From Imbricaverruca yamaguchii (taxonomy: Eukaryota; Arthropoda; Thecostraca; Neoverrucidae): DNA of 64,000 nucleotides. Each line of letters starts with the position of its first letter. Within the stretch, counting starts at the first letter, position 1. The stretch lies in contig JAOTOL010001304.1 in NCBI GenBank assembly GCA_034440575.1, forward strand, positions 213,501 to 277,500. Reading direction: 5' to 3'. Position numbers and translations under genes: made by a program. Below, one piece after another: positions 37,920 through 49,582 of the stretch. The notes below the pieces were generated by a model. The model was not told the DNA's origin and did no database searches. It saw only the letters and a program-made list of their open reading frames with translations.

Positions 37920-39905
37920 TTTGTGAGTGTGGCAAATGGCAATTTTTATCAATAGAAATATCATCACATCTCTCAGATATCAAAGGTTTATTCATTCTTC
38001 TGGTGGCACAGGTCACCAGTGATCACCAGTTTAGTACAGTTATAGTTCAGGTAGGGGTAAATAACATAGGTCCTGCTAGGAGTGAGTGTGGGACTACAGG
38101 GCCATTCTGGCCATCTTGAAGGGTAACAATAGTCATTGTAACAGCAATTTTGCCTAGGGCCTCCCCTGAGTGGAGCTCTAGGGCACTGGCAGCCAATGCC
38201 AGGGTAGGTAAGCTCTGCCATGAGTTAGGTTTCACATTTGTAGACAAGTGGTGCAGGTTTTATGCATTGTGGGACCTCTATCAGAGGGATGGCCTGCACT
38301 TCTCTGAGAAGGGGGTCCACATGTTAGGCAAAGTGTATGAGCAGGTCCTTCAGGGAAACTAGGAAATTGGGTGGGGAGGGATGAAATTGCATTGCCAACT
38401 CAGGAATATTCCAATAGTGTCAGTCAAGGCAATAGAACCTCAAAGTCAGCAAATAGGGACAGCAGTAGTTCAAGGAGACAGAGTTGTTGTTGAGGAGGAA
38501 CCAGATTTTGTTTGCATTATGGAGACATGGGTCAGTGAAGGGTATTTTGGAGATAACTTGCAGGACTATGAGATCCAGGGATACAATATGTATTCGTGCA
38601 ATAGGGGTCCAGCAATGAAAGGGGGTGGTGTAATGCCCTATGCGAACAGCTTATTCAGTTATCAAAAAGTAGCAGGTGGGATAAAAATGTGTCTGTGGAG
38701 TTCATTTGGCTTGATGTCACTGTGGGAAAAGGCAACAGCAATACTCTGAGGATAGGAGCTTTCTACCGATCAGAAACCCTGCCACATTCACAGTAACTGG
38801 AGCTTGATGAGGTGATTTGTGAGGGAATCAGTAGAAACTTTCGGAGGAAGTGCCTTATTCTTGGTGACTTTAATCTAAAAGGATATGAAAATGTTGGTGC
38901 TGGCTCCCCATCATGCAAAATGTTCAGGAAATGCCTTGAAGAAGAACTGTTCTCACACCAGTTTGTATTGGAACCTACCAGGCATGGCTCATTCTTGGAC
39001 CTTGTATTCTCAGATTTAAGTGACTTGGTTCAAGACTTGACTGTAGGAGAAACTCTGGGAAGATGTGACCATAACATAGTTAGATTCAAGGCACATGTAG
39101 GGGAAATTATTAAGGATAATTTGGTAAAGGTTCCAAATTTCAACAGAGCAGACTTTGACTGCATGAGAGCGGCTTTAAGTGCCATGAGATGGGAAGAAGA
39201 ATTCTCCAATTTAAATGCCTGTGAAATGTGGGAAAAGTTCAAATCTTACTTGAAGGAAATTCAGATGACATGTCCCCTAAAAGCAAAGATGCAAAAGAAG
39301 GGTAGGAAAGCCAACATGGCTTACACCAGACTTGATAAAAGCAATTAAAGCTGAGAAAACTGCATTTAGAGTGTTTGTGGTCCAACAAACTTGTGAAGTG
39401 GTCCAAAGAATGGCAAATGAAATTGAATTTTGATAAGTGCAAAATCATACATGTAGGTAAGCAGCATATGAAGGCTCTGTACTTGATGGGTGGCCAAGTG
39501 CTATCAGTGACTCAACAGGAGAAGGATTTAGGTGTTATTCTAAACACAAAATTGGGGGGATCAGAACAGACCAAGGAAGCCAGGAAGAAGGCACTGAGAA
39601 TGCTTGAGGCAATAAATAGGAATGTATCATACAGAAGTGAGGAAGTCATCAGGAAGCGATACTGTGCATATGTCAGGCCACATTTGTGATGAAAAAGATT
39701 GTTGGCTTTTAGAGAGACTACAAAAGAGGGCTACAAAAATGGTTAATGGCACAAGCAACCTGGCATATGAGGAAAGATTGAAGAAATTGAATATGTTTTC
39801 ACTTAAATATAGAAGGCAGAGAGGAGATCTCATTGAGGTCTTTAAATTTGTCCATGTTCTGGAGAGGGGATATCTTGGGGAAATGTTTGAATTGAACAGA
39901 AGTGA
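37920..39905 (+). mobile_element. internally deleted CR1-like LINE, copy 2
   Basis: Remnant of a near full-length element. ORF1 esterase part at about 37930-38362: STVIVQVGVNNIG matches the SGNH-hydrolase block III and DGLHFSEKG matches the catalytic DxxH block V, with stops between. ORF2 endonuclease at about 38480-39150: PDFVCIMETW, GGGVMPYAN, ILGDFNLKGYENVG, HGSFLDLVFSDLS, GRCDHNIV. The RT core, including FADD, is missing: sequence jumps near 39375 to the region after it (NFDKCKIIHVGKQHM, KDLGVILNTKLG, YCAYVRPHL, YEERLKKLNMF) and stops matching near 39905. This last part is almost identical to 7300-7840. Several stops and frameshifts show it is dead. Confidence 0.83.
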
Positions 39906-40047
39906 TGATATTGTCCTTATATTAATCTTGACCCAACCTCAACATGCAGCATCCTTGACTGACAAGCTGTCACTTCAATTCTGTCTGGGTGTATCTTATT
40001 GATTAAACTTATTGGAGGATAAGCAAATGATTAGGGATGTTTTCCTA

Positions 40048-40127
40048 TTTTCTTCTGTTATATATTTATTTATTAGGGAACTGTATGACCAAAGTAGTCT
40101 AAGCACACTTAAGCCCAATTAACCAAC
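40048..40127 (+). mobile_element. 80-bp SINE-tail insertion with target-site duplication
   Basis: An insertion whose 3' half is CTGTATGACCAAAGTAGTC then AAGCCCAATTAACCAAC. Flanks are TAGGGATGTTTTCCTA (40032-40047) and TAGGGATGCTTTCCTA (40128-40143), a 16-bp duplication with one mismatch. Confidence 0.75.
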
Positions 40128-40143
40128 TAGGGATGCTTTCCTA

Positions 40144-43100
40144 TATGATAGCTGGAGACATTGGAAATTATGTGGGGATATGTAGTCCCACCTTAGCCTT
40201 GCTTATGCTTTACAAATATTTGGGGTGGCCAAACACCCACAAACAAATACATACATCCTCATGGAACAGCTTAGCTGAAATGCATAGTGGTATTGTATAT
40301 AAATGCTCAATTATACACGTATCATCAATAATCCATGCCAAAATTTATCAAGGAAGAATGTACTATGCCCTGGATGTAGCTGGCTCAGAAAAAGTTTTTT
40401 TTTCAACAACTGCTGTATGCAAATGCAGGTAGGTAGGTACCTACCTACATGTTTGGAAAAATAGTCTGCTCCTGGATTTTTGGAACCCAGAATATCTCCT
40501 ATCCAGAAAATTGTTTCTTGTTTTTCTCATATGGAGGCTGAATTTCTTAGGGTCATAACTGTTTGACGAACTGCTGTGATCAAGCAGAAGTGCTCAAAAT
40601 TAACTGGAATGGGTCAAACTGGGTTCTGATGCATAAGGTTTGAAGAAAAATAGCCTCTATACTGGATGACCAGTATTACAATGCAGAATTACAGAACTAC
40701 AATGCACAAATCCAGCCTTGCCTGCTCACGTCAAAATATCCGTCGGAACAAAGTCTCACTGGAAAGAACGGAACAAGATTGCATTATAATAAATCACCTG
40801 GTCAGCGGAATGCAAACTAAAAGCAACCACCGCGTATGATTTGAGAAATGTCTTCTGCAACCAAATTGATACCATATTTAAAAACCTTCGGATGACGTCA
40901 TACAGCCTTGAAGAAAAACTTCAATCAACCTTCCAAGTTAGGTATCTTGAGACTGCGGACCTGAATAAAATATTACCCGCGGTTGATGCCCTGCTTCCGG
41001 CCAAGGTCTCTCCAAAAACTTGCTTTCGAGCCACCCTGTAGTGGGAAAATTTGACAGTTTTCAGAGGCGTTCCTTGGAGTCGCTTGTTGAACCAATCAAA
41101 ATTGGTTGCGTTAGTGTTTTCTGTTCTGAAAGCCTGTCAACCAATCGATGCAACGTATTTTTGCAATGACGTCAGAACAATTAGCAACTTTGAACACATT
41201 GTTAACAGTGTCATGCTGCAAACACAAGACCTTTACGTTGCTCAAAATCCCACGGAAGGCGTGAATTGAGTTGCTTCTGAGGTAGGTATTCGTCGCGCAG
41301 GCAGTAATTCGCTTCGTAGGTATCTAGGTATGCTATCTGAGCTAAGGGTGAAGTGAAAAGTGCTTCCCTTTCCAAAAGTGGAAGGAAAGATATTGCTCTC
41401 GTGAGACGAAGCCTTGCTGATCATCACGATTCACTGCCTGGCGGTTGATCCATTAGCCGGTTATAAATCGAAAATGTGCTCGTGTTTGGCATAGGTATCA
41501 GGCATAATAACTGTATAGATGGCATAAAAGTTAGTTGCTAGCATAACGTCAAATATGTTTACTTTTTACATACATTTTATGTTCATTATTGGGATATGAA
41601 CTGATATTGTGCAACAAATTTGTCTTCATTTTATGTTATTTTTATTTCAAAATTTACATTTTTTGGTTCTAAAAGCTGACATGTTCCATACATTTCCTAA
41701 TTTTCCAGGGTTGTCACTATGGTGTGATCATGCCAGAGTTGGTATGCTTTCAACAAATCTGGTATGCATGCAAGATAGGTTTCTGGCAGTGTGCCTAAAG
41801 GCAGTGAAAATAACCTTTATGGTCCAGTATGCCTTAAAAATTACTCAAGCACTGGGGGGAGAGGGGTGACCCAGTACTCCTGTTGATGTCAGGAGCATGC
41901 ATCTTGTGCTTACCTTTTTCAATTAATTCAATGTTTGTGTATGGTTGCATCATCATCTCATGACACAGGATTGATGCAAGACCTCATGTTCTTTCTTTAT
42001 TGGTTTATGGTGCTCTGTTCAGTAATTGTCATGGTGTGAAATAAGGGCATTCACAGGAAAAATTCACTGCATAAAAAATCAGACAACTGACAAGTAGTAA
42101 CGAGTTGACAAAATTTTTCAACACATTTTCAGATTGAATAGAATGCACTTGAAATCCCTGAAAAATGCACTTCAAAACCATTAGAAACTATTACTATTTT
42201 TCTAGTGACTATTGGTCCCTAATGGTTTTAGTGTTGTCCTATGGAATTTACCTGACAGTGTGTTGGTTCCAATTGTCCTGACAGTATTCTTACCACACCA
42301 ATCTTAGTCTCTAATCATGGGTGCAGAATGACCAATGCAGTCAATGTGCCCTAAAGCACAAATCCACCACCACTTCTGGAAGGTCTGAGTTTACCATGCT
42401 TCCTATCATTTTCCTGCCAGAGGTGCCCCTTGTAAGGAAAAGGTGTCCCTCCAGGTACATATGCAGCAGTGTTCTCCAGACAAGTGCCCCCTCATGACAA
42501 TTCCTAGATCCCCCAGTAAAATCTGACATTCAGTGAGGTATGACATCCACATCAAGTTTGAAATTACACTGGGGCCTGCTGTAGTTCCATGGCAACCATG
42601 TTCTGACCACGCTCAACCATATTTAGGCTGTAAATATGGTTGGGGTTGTTCTCAGAACCATCTGAACAGCATTAGGTTGTGATAACCTGAGCTGACTTAA
42701 TCTAACTTGACATAACTTCCTTTTTGATGACATTTTTTAGTTTGATGTTTATTCTCAAACTTTTCATCATAAAAATCCACAAAAAACTGAACCATATCCA
42801 GCCTCCTTTGTTACCTTTTGTAGGTAAAATGTGTACAAAACTTCACACATGAACAATTTTATACTGCAATAATCTCATAGCTTGTTCAATTTCTCATGGC
42901 TGTAACACACAAGCTCTGGTTTGAAAATTTTGGTAACTTGATCTGATCCAGCATCACAAAAGTCAAAACCACAATAATCTGGCATACACCTAAAATATAT
43001 CATAGAGATTCCATGGCACTGAGTGAAGATTGGTCATGTCAGCAAGCAAGACATTCAGTTTTGTAAATTGCCTTCAACCTGACAAAAGGTCTATGACAGT

Positions 43101-44099
43101 CAAAACCTAATAGATACATATGTGTCACATGCTGAATTATCTGGAGAAGGAATATGAGGCTTCATCAAGTATTTTATATCCATAGGTACATCCATGATAT
43201 CTTTTTTGCATAGTAAACTTTGACATCACCTAGTATCACAAAATGTAAACCTAACATTTACAACATGTTTGATCATTTTGTGGAGGTCTCAAAAGTTCCA
43301 TATATATTTTGCTGGTGGGTGGCCTCCTTCCCATGTCAGAAATATAAATAGGTCTTTAAAAAGCCATCATGCAAGGAAGAAAAGCTGATGAAACAGATTA
43401 AAAATATTAGAACTCAGCCTTAGAGCAAGTATTTTTTAAATATTAACCATCAAAATAACTTTAAAATAGCTTGAATATATTATGTTATATATATATATAT
43501 ATATATATGTTTGTGTATATATCAGTGTAGGATTTCCATATTTTTTCTTAGTAGTGAAGGACAAAATATTTAGCTGTAGTACAAAAATAGCTATGCACTT
43601 GGCAACAATTAACCTGGTTTTAGTGGGGCTGAAAAACCAATGTTCCTACCCTGGCAGAGATGGCAGCACCACAGGGAATCAAAACCTCATACCTCTGAAA
43701 ACTGTACTCCTGAAAACTGCCGAACCAAGGTGCAACACCACTCATGCACCTAACACCTGGCACCGTCCTCTGCACTAGGCAAACAGGTTGTGATTGATGG
43801 AAAATGGAGCTGGGTCGGATTCGCTTACCTCTGCAACGATCTGATCATGGGGCTGGCATACAGTTATATTTTAGGGTGCATTATTTATCTTCACACACAT
43901 TTCCCCCTCCCCCCAAAAAATATTACAGGGTACAGACATACTGTCCCCAGTAGGACACACAGTGGGGTGTGGCATCTCATGGTGCTGAATTAAAACACCT
44001 TACATGGATATATTTAATGCACAACCCTTCCCTGGTTCTTCATTTGATGATCAGACCACCTGTTCCCCTGGTGGAACCGGAGGATCAAAGATGACCACA
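40144..44099. other. long AT-rich non-coding stretch
   Basis: No gene, RNA gene or array supported. A 20-bp perfect palindrome GTAGGTAGGTACCTACCTAC lies at 40429-40448, and a short (AT)n run at 43486-43508. ORFs are short and lack domains. Confidence 0.55.
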
Positions 44100-44907
44100 C
44101 CACACAGCACACATTCGGATAACAATCATGACAGAGACACTTTCGAAATGTGAGTACCACATCTATGCAGACAAAAAATTCACTCCGCGGATCTTAATCT
44201 TAAAATTGACTGATCCAGAAGAAAAGTTGTCATCTGTCTCCCCATTCCAGCAAAAGTGAAAATGTGACCGTCTTGGGACTATCGCACGCTGCGACGATGA
44301 GGGGATCAAAGTAGAGTTCCGAAACGGGATGCACGCAATGAGAGCCTTGGATATAAATTCATTTACTTACATCATGCATACATCCGATGGAATGTGACAT
44401 TGCATTTTGAGTAAAAGTCGAGCACCACAGTATCAAAAACTCCGGCAAATGTGGTGATCAATTGCTGCGACCTGAGGGACGTCCCTAAAGCTGAAATAGT
44501 GAAAGAGTTAGCAGAGTATGATGTCGTGAAGGTGTAGAGAATGGAGATGAGAAGGGGAATTGAGCTTCACGAAACTAACATCATCCTCACTTTCGGCTGA
44601 ATTGATTTACCTTCTACAGTGTCAGTTGGGTATGTCCGTTTTCGTCCCAAACCCAACGCAGTGTTTCATATGTCAGTGGTATGCCCACACAATTCAGTAC
44701 TGCTGAGGTCGCCGTATGTGTGGCCAATGTGGGTCGGCAGACCACACAATTGGCAAGTGTGATTGCCACGATCTATGGTGGTGTGTGAACTGCAGGAGAG
44801 GACAGGTGCCCCACACAGGGTTAAAATATTGGTTTTTCGTTAGGTGTGAGATGTCGAAACTGGCAGGGAAGGATGTCGAAATTTTCCATGGAATTAGTGT
44901 CAATTAA
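44100..44907 (+). pseudogene. gag-like ORF1 remnant of a LINE
   Basis: A degraded ORF1 reads across frames: KLTDPEEKLSSVSPFQ, FRNGMHAMRALD, LRDVPKAEIVKELAEYDVV, IILTF and VSVGYVRFRPKP. It then has three CCHC-type zinc knuckles (CFICQWYAHTIQYC, CGQCGSADHTIGKC and CVNC with a following His). The pattern is the nucleic-acid-binding ORF1 protein of I/Jockey-type LINEs. Stops near 44270, 44538 and 44599 and a frameshift before the knuckles inactivate it. No ORF2 follows. It may be an ORF1 from the same broad group as the I-like ORF2 at 16280-18890. Confidence 0.75.
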
Positions 44908-47043
44908 AGTGCTTTTGATGTTTTTCAGGCCCAAATTTTGGCCAATGGTATAGGTACTGATGACTGAACATTTGTCATTTGCTTTGACATTCATAATTTA
45001 GGTAGAGTTGTATTCAGGACATGGAGAAAATTACCTATGCTATAATTCGATACTGTACGCCTTATCACATAGTTAATCCCTTTACCCAACATTACGTTGT
45101 GATATGTCTGTGTGTCACTATTCCTTATTAGGAGCATTGACATGATATGTATAAGTGAGATACTGCTTGAAAGGAGACACGAAGACTTCATAAGCACGCA
45201 CCACGGAGCAAGATGTCGATACTTCTTGGAGAAGGATGTCGATTGAGTGTCCAGAAAGTGGTATTTTCCAACCTATTTGACGAATAATTTATCACTGGCC
45301 CCACAAGACCTTCGACAAATCCTGCCCGGTCTATCTGAAAGAGAAACCTATTGTGTCGTCGAAAAGCACCAGTAATATCTCCTTCTGGTAAACCAGGAAA
45401 GCATACTTGGAAAGCTACCCAGGTAGATCAGGGAAAGCTGGTTGGGATGGGTTGTTGCAGTGTTGGATGCAGAGCTTAAAAAAGGGGTCGGTACGGGATG
45501 GATACTGGGAAGGGAATGGAGGGATGGACGATGGAGACTGTGTGAACCTTCGGAAACACCTCAGTGCTTCCAAGTCCATTTTCGGTCTGGCTGTTACCAC
45601 ACCCTAGGGAGCGCCATTTCCCTAACCAGCAGGTAACGTGTCTGACCCAACTGCGGAGACATAGCAATTATCTGATCTGCACCCATATAGATGCAGAGGA
45701 GTGTGTTATATATTATGTAGTTTTATGTCATTAATCAAATCATCTGATACCATATGAGTGCAAAAACGGTTTGATGAGGGCAGTACTTTCGGTGGTGAAA
45801 AGATTTGGGACTGTGAATGTCACATCACAGTGCATCGTTCATTCTTCACCTGGTTAATTTAGATGTTTAATTGATACTTGTTCCTCAGACCTGCGCTTCG
45901 TGTGGTTCCGATACGTTTCGGGGCTCCCGGCAGGGGTTGAGCTTCCTATGCTTTTGATTTGGTCTAGGCCTCATCAACTTTGCCTTGGCCTACCAACTTT
46001 TTGCTCGCTCAGCATCGAACCATCTGAGCTGGCCCCACCAACCAACTTAGCATTACTCATTTCCTCCATGCATTGGGCCTCACAAATGATTTTCACCTTC
46101 TCCACACGTGGCTCCCGGTGTGCTTTAAGAGCCAGACTGTACTGATTTGTCCCCCGGACGATAATTATTTGTGCTTTTGACACATTTTTTCGGAGCATGG
46201 GTCGCTTTTTCTGATCCTCCGTTGTTTTTCGTGACCTGGATCGATTTTCGGCCCACTAATGCGATATTTATAGGCCTCGGCTGGATTTTCGTCGGAGCCC
46301 TCGGCACAATTGTTATGGGTCCCATGCGGCCTTTTGTACTTCAGCACAATTTTTGGACTCCAGAACGGTTTTCCGAGCCCGGATTGATTTCTTGAAGTCC
46401 CTACTTATTTTTTTCGTGGCCCCGTTCTTGATTTTCTTCTGATCCTGGCGCGAATTATGGGGTCACGGCGCGATTTTGGAGCGTCCACCACCTCTGAAGG
46501 GATAGTTTCCACTTGTTCGTTCTGTTTGTGTAGCACTTGCTTTCTAAATTGTCCCTACTACGACTGTGCTAAATTATTTATCACAACGTGGATATCTTAC
46601 ATTTTGTTGGTGCTCTGATTTACCATGTGTGGACAATAAACACTTGGCCTCGAGTATTGCACTTTTGAAACAGTACACTCAGCCAGTTTGCAGTTCCTTT
46701 CGGCAGAGGCGGATCTAGGAGTTGCCATGGAGGGGCACATCCGGAGGGACATCCCTTTGTCTTCCAAGGAGCGTCTCCGGCTGAAAAATTCGAGAGGGTG
46801 CGCCCGAGCCTTGCCGGAGGGACGCCTTTTCTCGAAATGGAACCAAGATCCTGTTATAGCGGATCACACTGTCACATAGCTGAAAGACCGTGGATGCCCC
46901 CAGGATGTATTGACGCATTTACCTTTACCTTTTCAGGTGAGATCACTTTTGTGATGTTATCATAGTTATCCGTCCCATGTTAAAGAGACTGTTGAGATGT
47001 ATTCCATCATTAAGCCAATTAGCAACGGCTATCTTTCGCATGT
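44908..47043. other. non-coding DNA with a degenerate 20-bp repeat
   Basis: No gene. About 46170-46490 is an old tandem repeat of CGATTTTCGGAGCCC-like units. At 46702 CAGAGGCGGATCTAGG resembles ends of hAT-type elements, but no partner end or transposase was found. Confidence 0.45.
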
Positions 47044-47056
47044 ATTATGTGTTGCA

Positions 47057-47218
47057 GGGGACGAGTAGTCTAGGGCTAAGTTGCCCGTTTCACAATCGAA
47101 AGCCTGGGTTGGAGACGCTCCTGTCGCTACTCTTCGCCCGCGGCCAATCGGCGTCAGAGATTGGCGACGCAACGTGACTCAACGGTCGATGTGTCGCAAA
47201 ACCAATAACAAACCGACC
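47057..47218 (+). mobile_element. tRNA-derived SINE, copy A
   Basis: 162-bp element with a degenerate tRNA-like head (CTAGGGCTAAGTTGCCCG; B-box relic GGTTGGAGACG), a conserved body (ATTGGCGACGCAACGTGACTC) and a tail AATAACAAACC. It is flanked by perfect 13-bp repeats ATTATGTGTTGCA at 47044-47056 and 47219-47231. It lies 225 bp upstream of the Drp1 start. Confidence 0.82.
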
Positions 47219-47443
47219 ATTATGTGTTGCATGCTTTATGATTTGGGTTGTGGCTGTTGTCGATTGAACCGAACAATAAATGCCTGACCGCATTTGGCAG
47301 CACCGTTGGAAGTCTGATGTAGTCGAAACTTATTCGGTTGTACTGACCGACTCGGTGTTGGCGACGGCGGTTCGACTCTGCACGCCTCACGGTGGCTGCC
47401 GTTTCAGAGCGGTGCAGTACTGCGTGGACGCGGCGCGCTGGCC

Positions 47444-48483
47444 ATGGACGCGGCCGGCAGCATGTCGGCCATGGAGGCGCTCATCCCCGTGCTGAACAAG
47501 CTGCAGGACGTGTTCAGCACGGTCGGCGCCGACTCGATCCAGCTGCCGCAGATCGCCGTGGTGGGCTCGCAGAGCTCGGGCAAGAGCTCGGTGCTGGAGA
47601 GCCTGGTGGGCCGGTCGTTCCTGCCGCGCGGCGTCGGCATCGTGACGCGCTGTCCGCTCGTGCTGCAGCTGATGCACACGCCGCTCGACGACCGCGAGCA
47701 TAGGTCGGCCGAGGACGGCACGCTCGACGCGCCCGAGTTCGCGCGCTTCCTGCACTCGAAGCGCGTGTTCAAGGACCTGGACGAGGTGCGGCGCGAGATC
47801 GAGGTGGAGACCGACAAGCGCGCCGGCACCAACAAAGGCATCTGCCCGGAGCCCATCAGCCTCAAGATCTTCTCGCCGAGCGTGGTGAACCTGACGCTGG
47901 TCGACATGCCCGGTCTGACCAAGGTGCCGGTCGGCGACCAGCCCGAGGACATCGACGTGCAGATCCAGGACCTGATCATGAAGTACATCACCAACCCGAA
48001 CTCCATCATCCTGGCCGTGACGGCCGCCAACATCGACATGTCGACGGCTGAGAGTCTCAAGTTCGCGCGCCAGGTGGACCCGGACGGCCGTCGCACGCTG
48101 GCCGTCATCACCAAGCTGGACCTGATGGATGCCGGCACAGACGCCATCGACATGCTGTGCGGTCGCGTGGTGCCCGTCAAGCTGGGCATCATCGGCGTGG
48201 TCAATCGGTCGCAGCAGGACATCCAGAAGAACAAGAGCATCGAGGACGCGCTGCGCGACGAGAACACCTTCCTGCAGCGCAAGTACCCGTCGCTGGCGGC
48301 GCGCAACGGCTCGCAGTACCTCGGCAAGACGCTCAACCGTCTGCTGATGCATCACATTCGCGACTGTCTGCCCGACCTCAAGACGCGCGTCAACATGATG
48401 GCGTCGCAGTTCCAGTCGCTGCTCAACTCGTACGGCGAGGATGTGTCGGACAAGGCGCGCACCCTGCTACAGATCATCACAAA
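47444..48483 (+). CDS. Drp1: Dynamin-related protein 1 (Drp1/DNM1L), exon 1
   Basis: Encodes residues 1-346 plus two bases of codon 347 in a 741-residue protein (human DNM1L is 736). Drp1 is the large GTPase that assembles around mitochondria and peroxisomes and constricts them. GTPase motifs: P-loop GSQSSGKS (41-48), switch I Thr68 in GIVTR, DMPG (154-157, usually DLPG), TKLD (223-226) and NRSQ (254-257). The stalk then begins ([15 protein letters not shown]). Three in-frame ATGs lie close together (47444, 47462, 47471). The third gives the conserved MEALIP start; the first has a good context (GCCATGG) and adds nine residues. The exon ends ACAAA|GTACGT. Cys70 replaces the Arg found in human GIVTRR. 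Exon 1 is unusually large for a Drp1 gene, suggesting intron loss. Confidence 0.93.
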
Positions 48484-49114
48484 GTACGTGGTGGCCGTGG
48501 GGACGAGTAGTCGACAAGTAGTAGACGAGTAGAGTAGGGGTAAGTTGCTCGTCTCACAGTCAAAAGGTTGTGGGTTCGAGTCTCACCTGTCGCTACTCTT
48601 CTCCCGCGACCAATCGGCGTGAGAGATTGGCGACGCTACATGACTCAACGGTCGCTGTGTCGTAAAATCAATAACCAACCAACGTGGTGGCCGTGTGTCA
48701 ACGTCTGATGGGACGCTCTGGCTTTCTTTGAAAAAGGAAGACAAACAGAGAAAGGAACTTTATTCTCAACAGGTTTCCAAACATAAATGTGTTCTCTCAC
48801 CTGCCGTGGTACATATCATGATAACATTTATGCTGCATCCAACTATATGCAAGGGATATATCTGCGACGTGTCATGAGTTCCCATATCGTACTTCTTTGC
48901 TCTGGAAATCTCGGGATCTTGTTCTGGATCGTGGGGCAGTCGAATACCTGTGCAATCCAATAATTATTTTCTTGGTTGGTTCACACGTGAGAACAATCTT
49001 TCAGACAAATTCAAAGTATGAACACCACTGCCAGAATGTCTAGCACAGCACTCGAATCCTTAAACACTCCAATGTCAGCAGTCTCCTGTTCATCATCGAT
49101 ATTTTGTTGACCAG
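48484..49114 (+). other. Drp1 intron 1
   Basis: A 631-bp intron from GTACGT to TTGACCAG containing SINE copy B. The downstream half is AT-rich without other features. Confidence 0.85.
48500..48681 (+). mobile_element. tRNA-derived SINE, copy B, in Drp1 intron 1
   Basis: 182-bp element of the same family as copy A, with a perfect B box GGTTCGAGTCTC, the body ATTGGCGACGCTACATGACTC and a tail AATAACCAACCA. It is flanked by perfect 14-bp repeats ACGTGGTGGCCGTG at 48486-48499 and 48682-48695. The 5' copy of the duplication starts two bases inside the intron, so the insertion sits 16 bp downstream of the exon 1 boundary, with the donor left intact. Confidence 0.9.
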
Positions 49115-49328
49115 GTTCGCGTCGGCGTACTGCCAAACGATCGAGGGCACTGCGCGCAACATAGAAACGACAGAGCTGTGCGGTGGCGCTCGCATCTGCT
49201 ACATCTTCCACGAGACGTTCGGTCGCGTGCTCGACTCAATCCACCCGCTGACGGGCCTCACTTCCATGGACATCCTGACAGCCATCAGGAACGCCACGGG
49301 ACCGCGCCCGGCACTCTTTATACCGGAG
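49115..49328 (+). CDS. Drp1: Drp1, exon 2
   Basis: Supplies the last base of codon 347 (Lys) and residues 348-418. It follows the acceptor TTGACCAG. The sequence [57 protein letters not shown] is nearly identical to the stalk region of animal Drp1. It ends GAG|GTGAGG in phase 0 and joins 49583. A small tandem repeat starts at this exon end. Confidence 0.93.
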
Positions 49329-49436
49329 GTGAGGCGCTCTGTTTATACCGAAGATGAGGTGCTTTCTTTATGCCGGAGATGCGGTGCTGTTCGTGTGTCC
49401 CGGGGGTGAGGCACCCTTCATGTGTCCCAAGATGCG
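49311..49436 (+). repeat. 25-27 bp tandem repeat starting at the Drp1 exon 2 donor
   Basis: Five degenerate units begin with the last 18 coding bases plus GTGAG. Later units follow as GCTCTGTTTATACCGAAGATG, GCTTTCTTTATGCCGGAGATG and two more divergent copies. Unit 4 again contains a GGGGTGAG donor-like string. The repeat occupies the first 110 bp of intron 2. Confidence 0.75.
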
Positions 49437-49582
49437 TCGCTCTGAAAAATAGTGAGGTGCAGCATTACCGAAAAGCGATGGCTGCATTTTGCAAATGTCG
49501 CTTCATGCTATTTTTATATAACCTGACAAATGGCACATGGCCGATAATCTTTAAATGTGCGACCCTTGTTTGTCGCCGTCAG

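Noticed and set aside
46702..46860. hAT-like terminal sequence (CAGAGGCGGATCTAGG)
   Set aside because: Only one end seen and no 8-bp duplication or transposase found.
47387..48355. Minus-strand ORFs of 310-322 codons
   Set aside because: Antisense of Drp1 exon 1.
48500..48681. tRNA gene suggested by a perfect B box
   Set aside because: No cloverleaf can be closed; SINE body, tail and target-site duplication are present.
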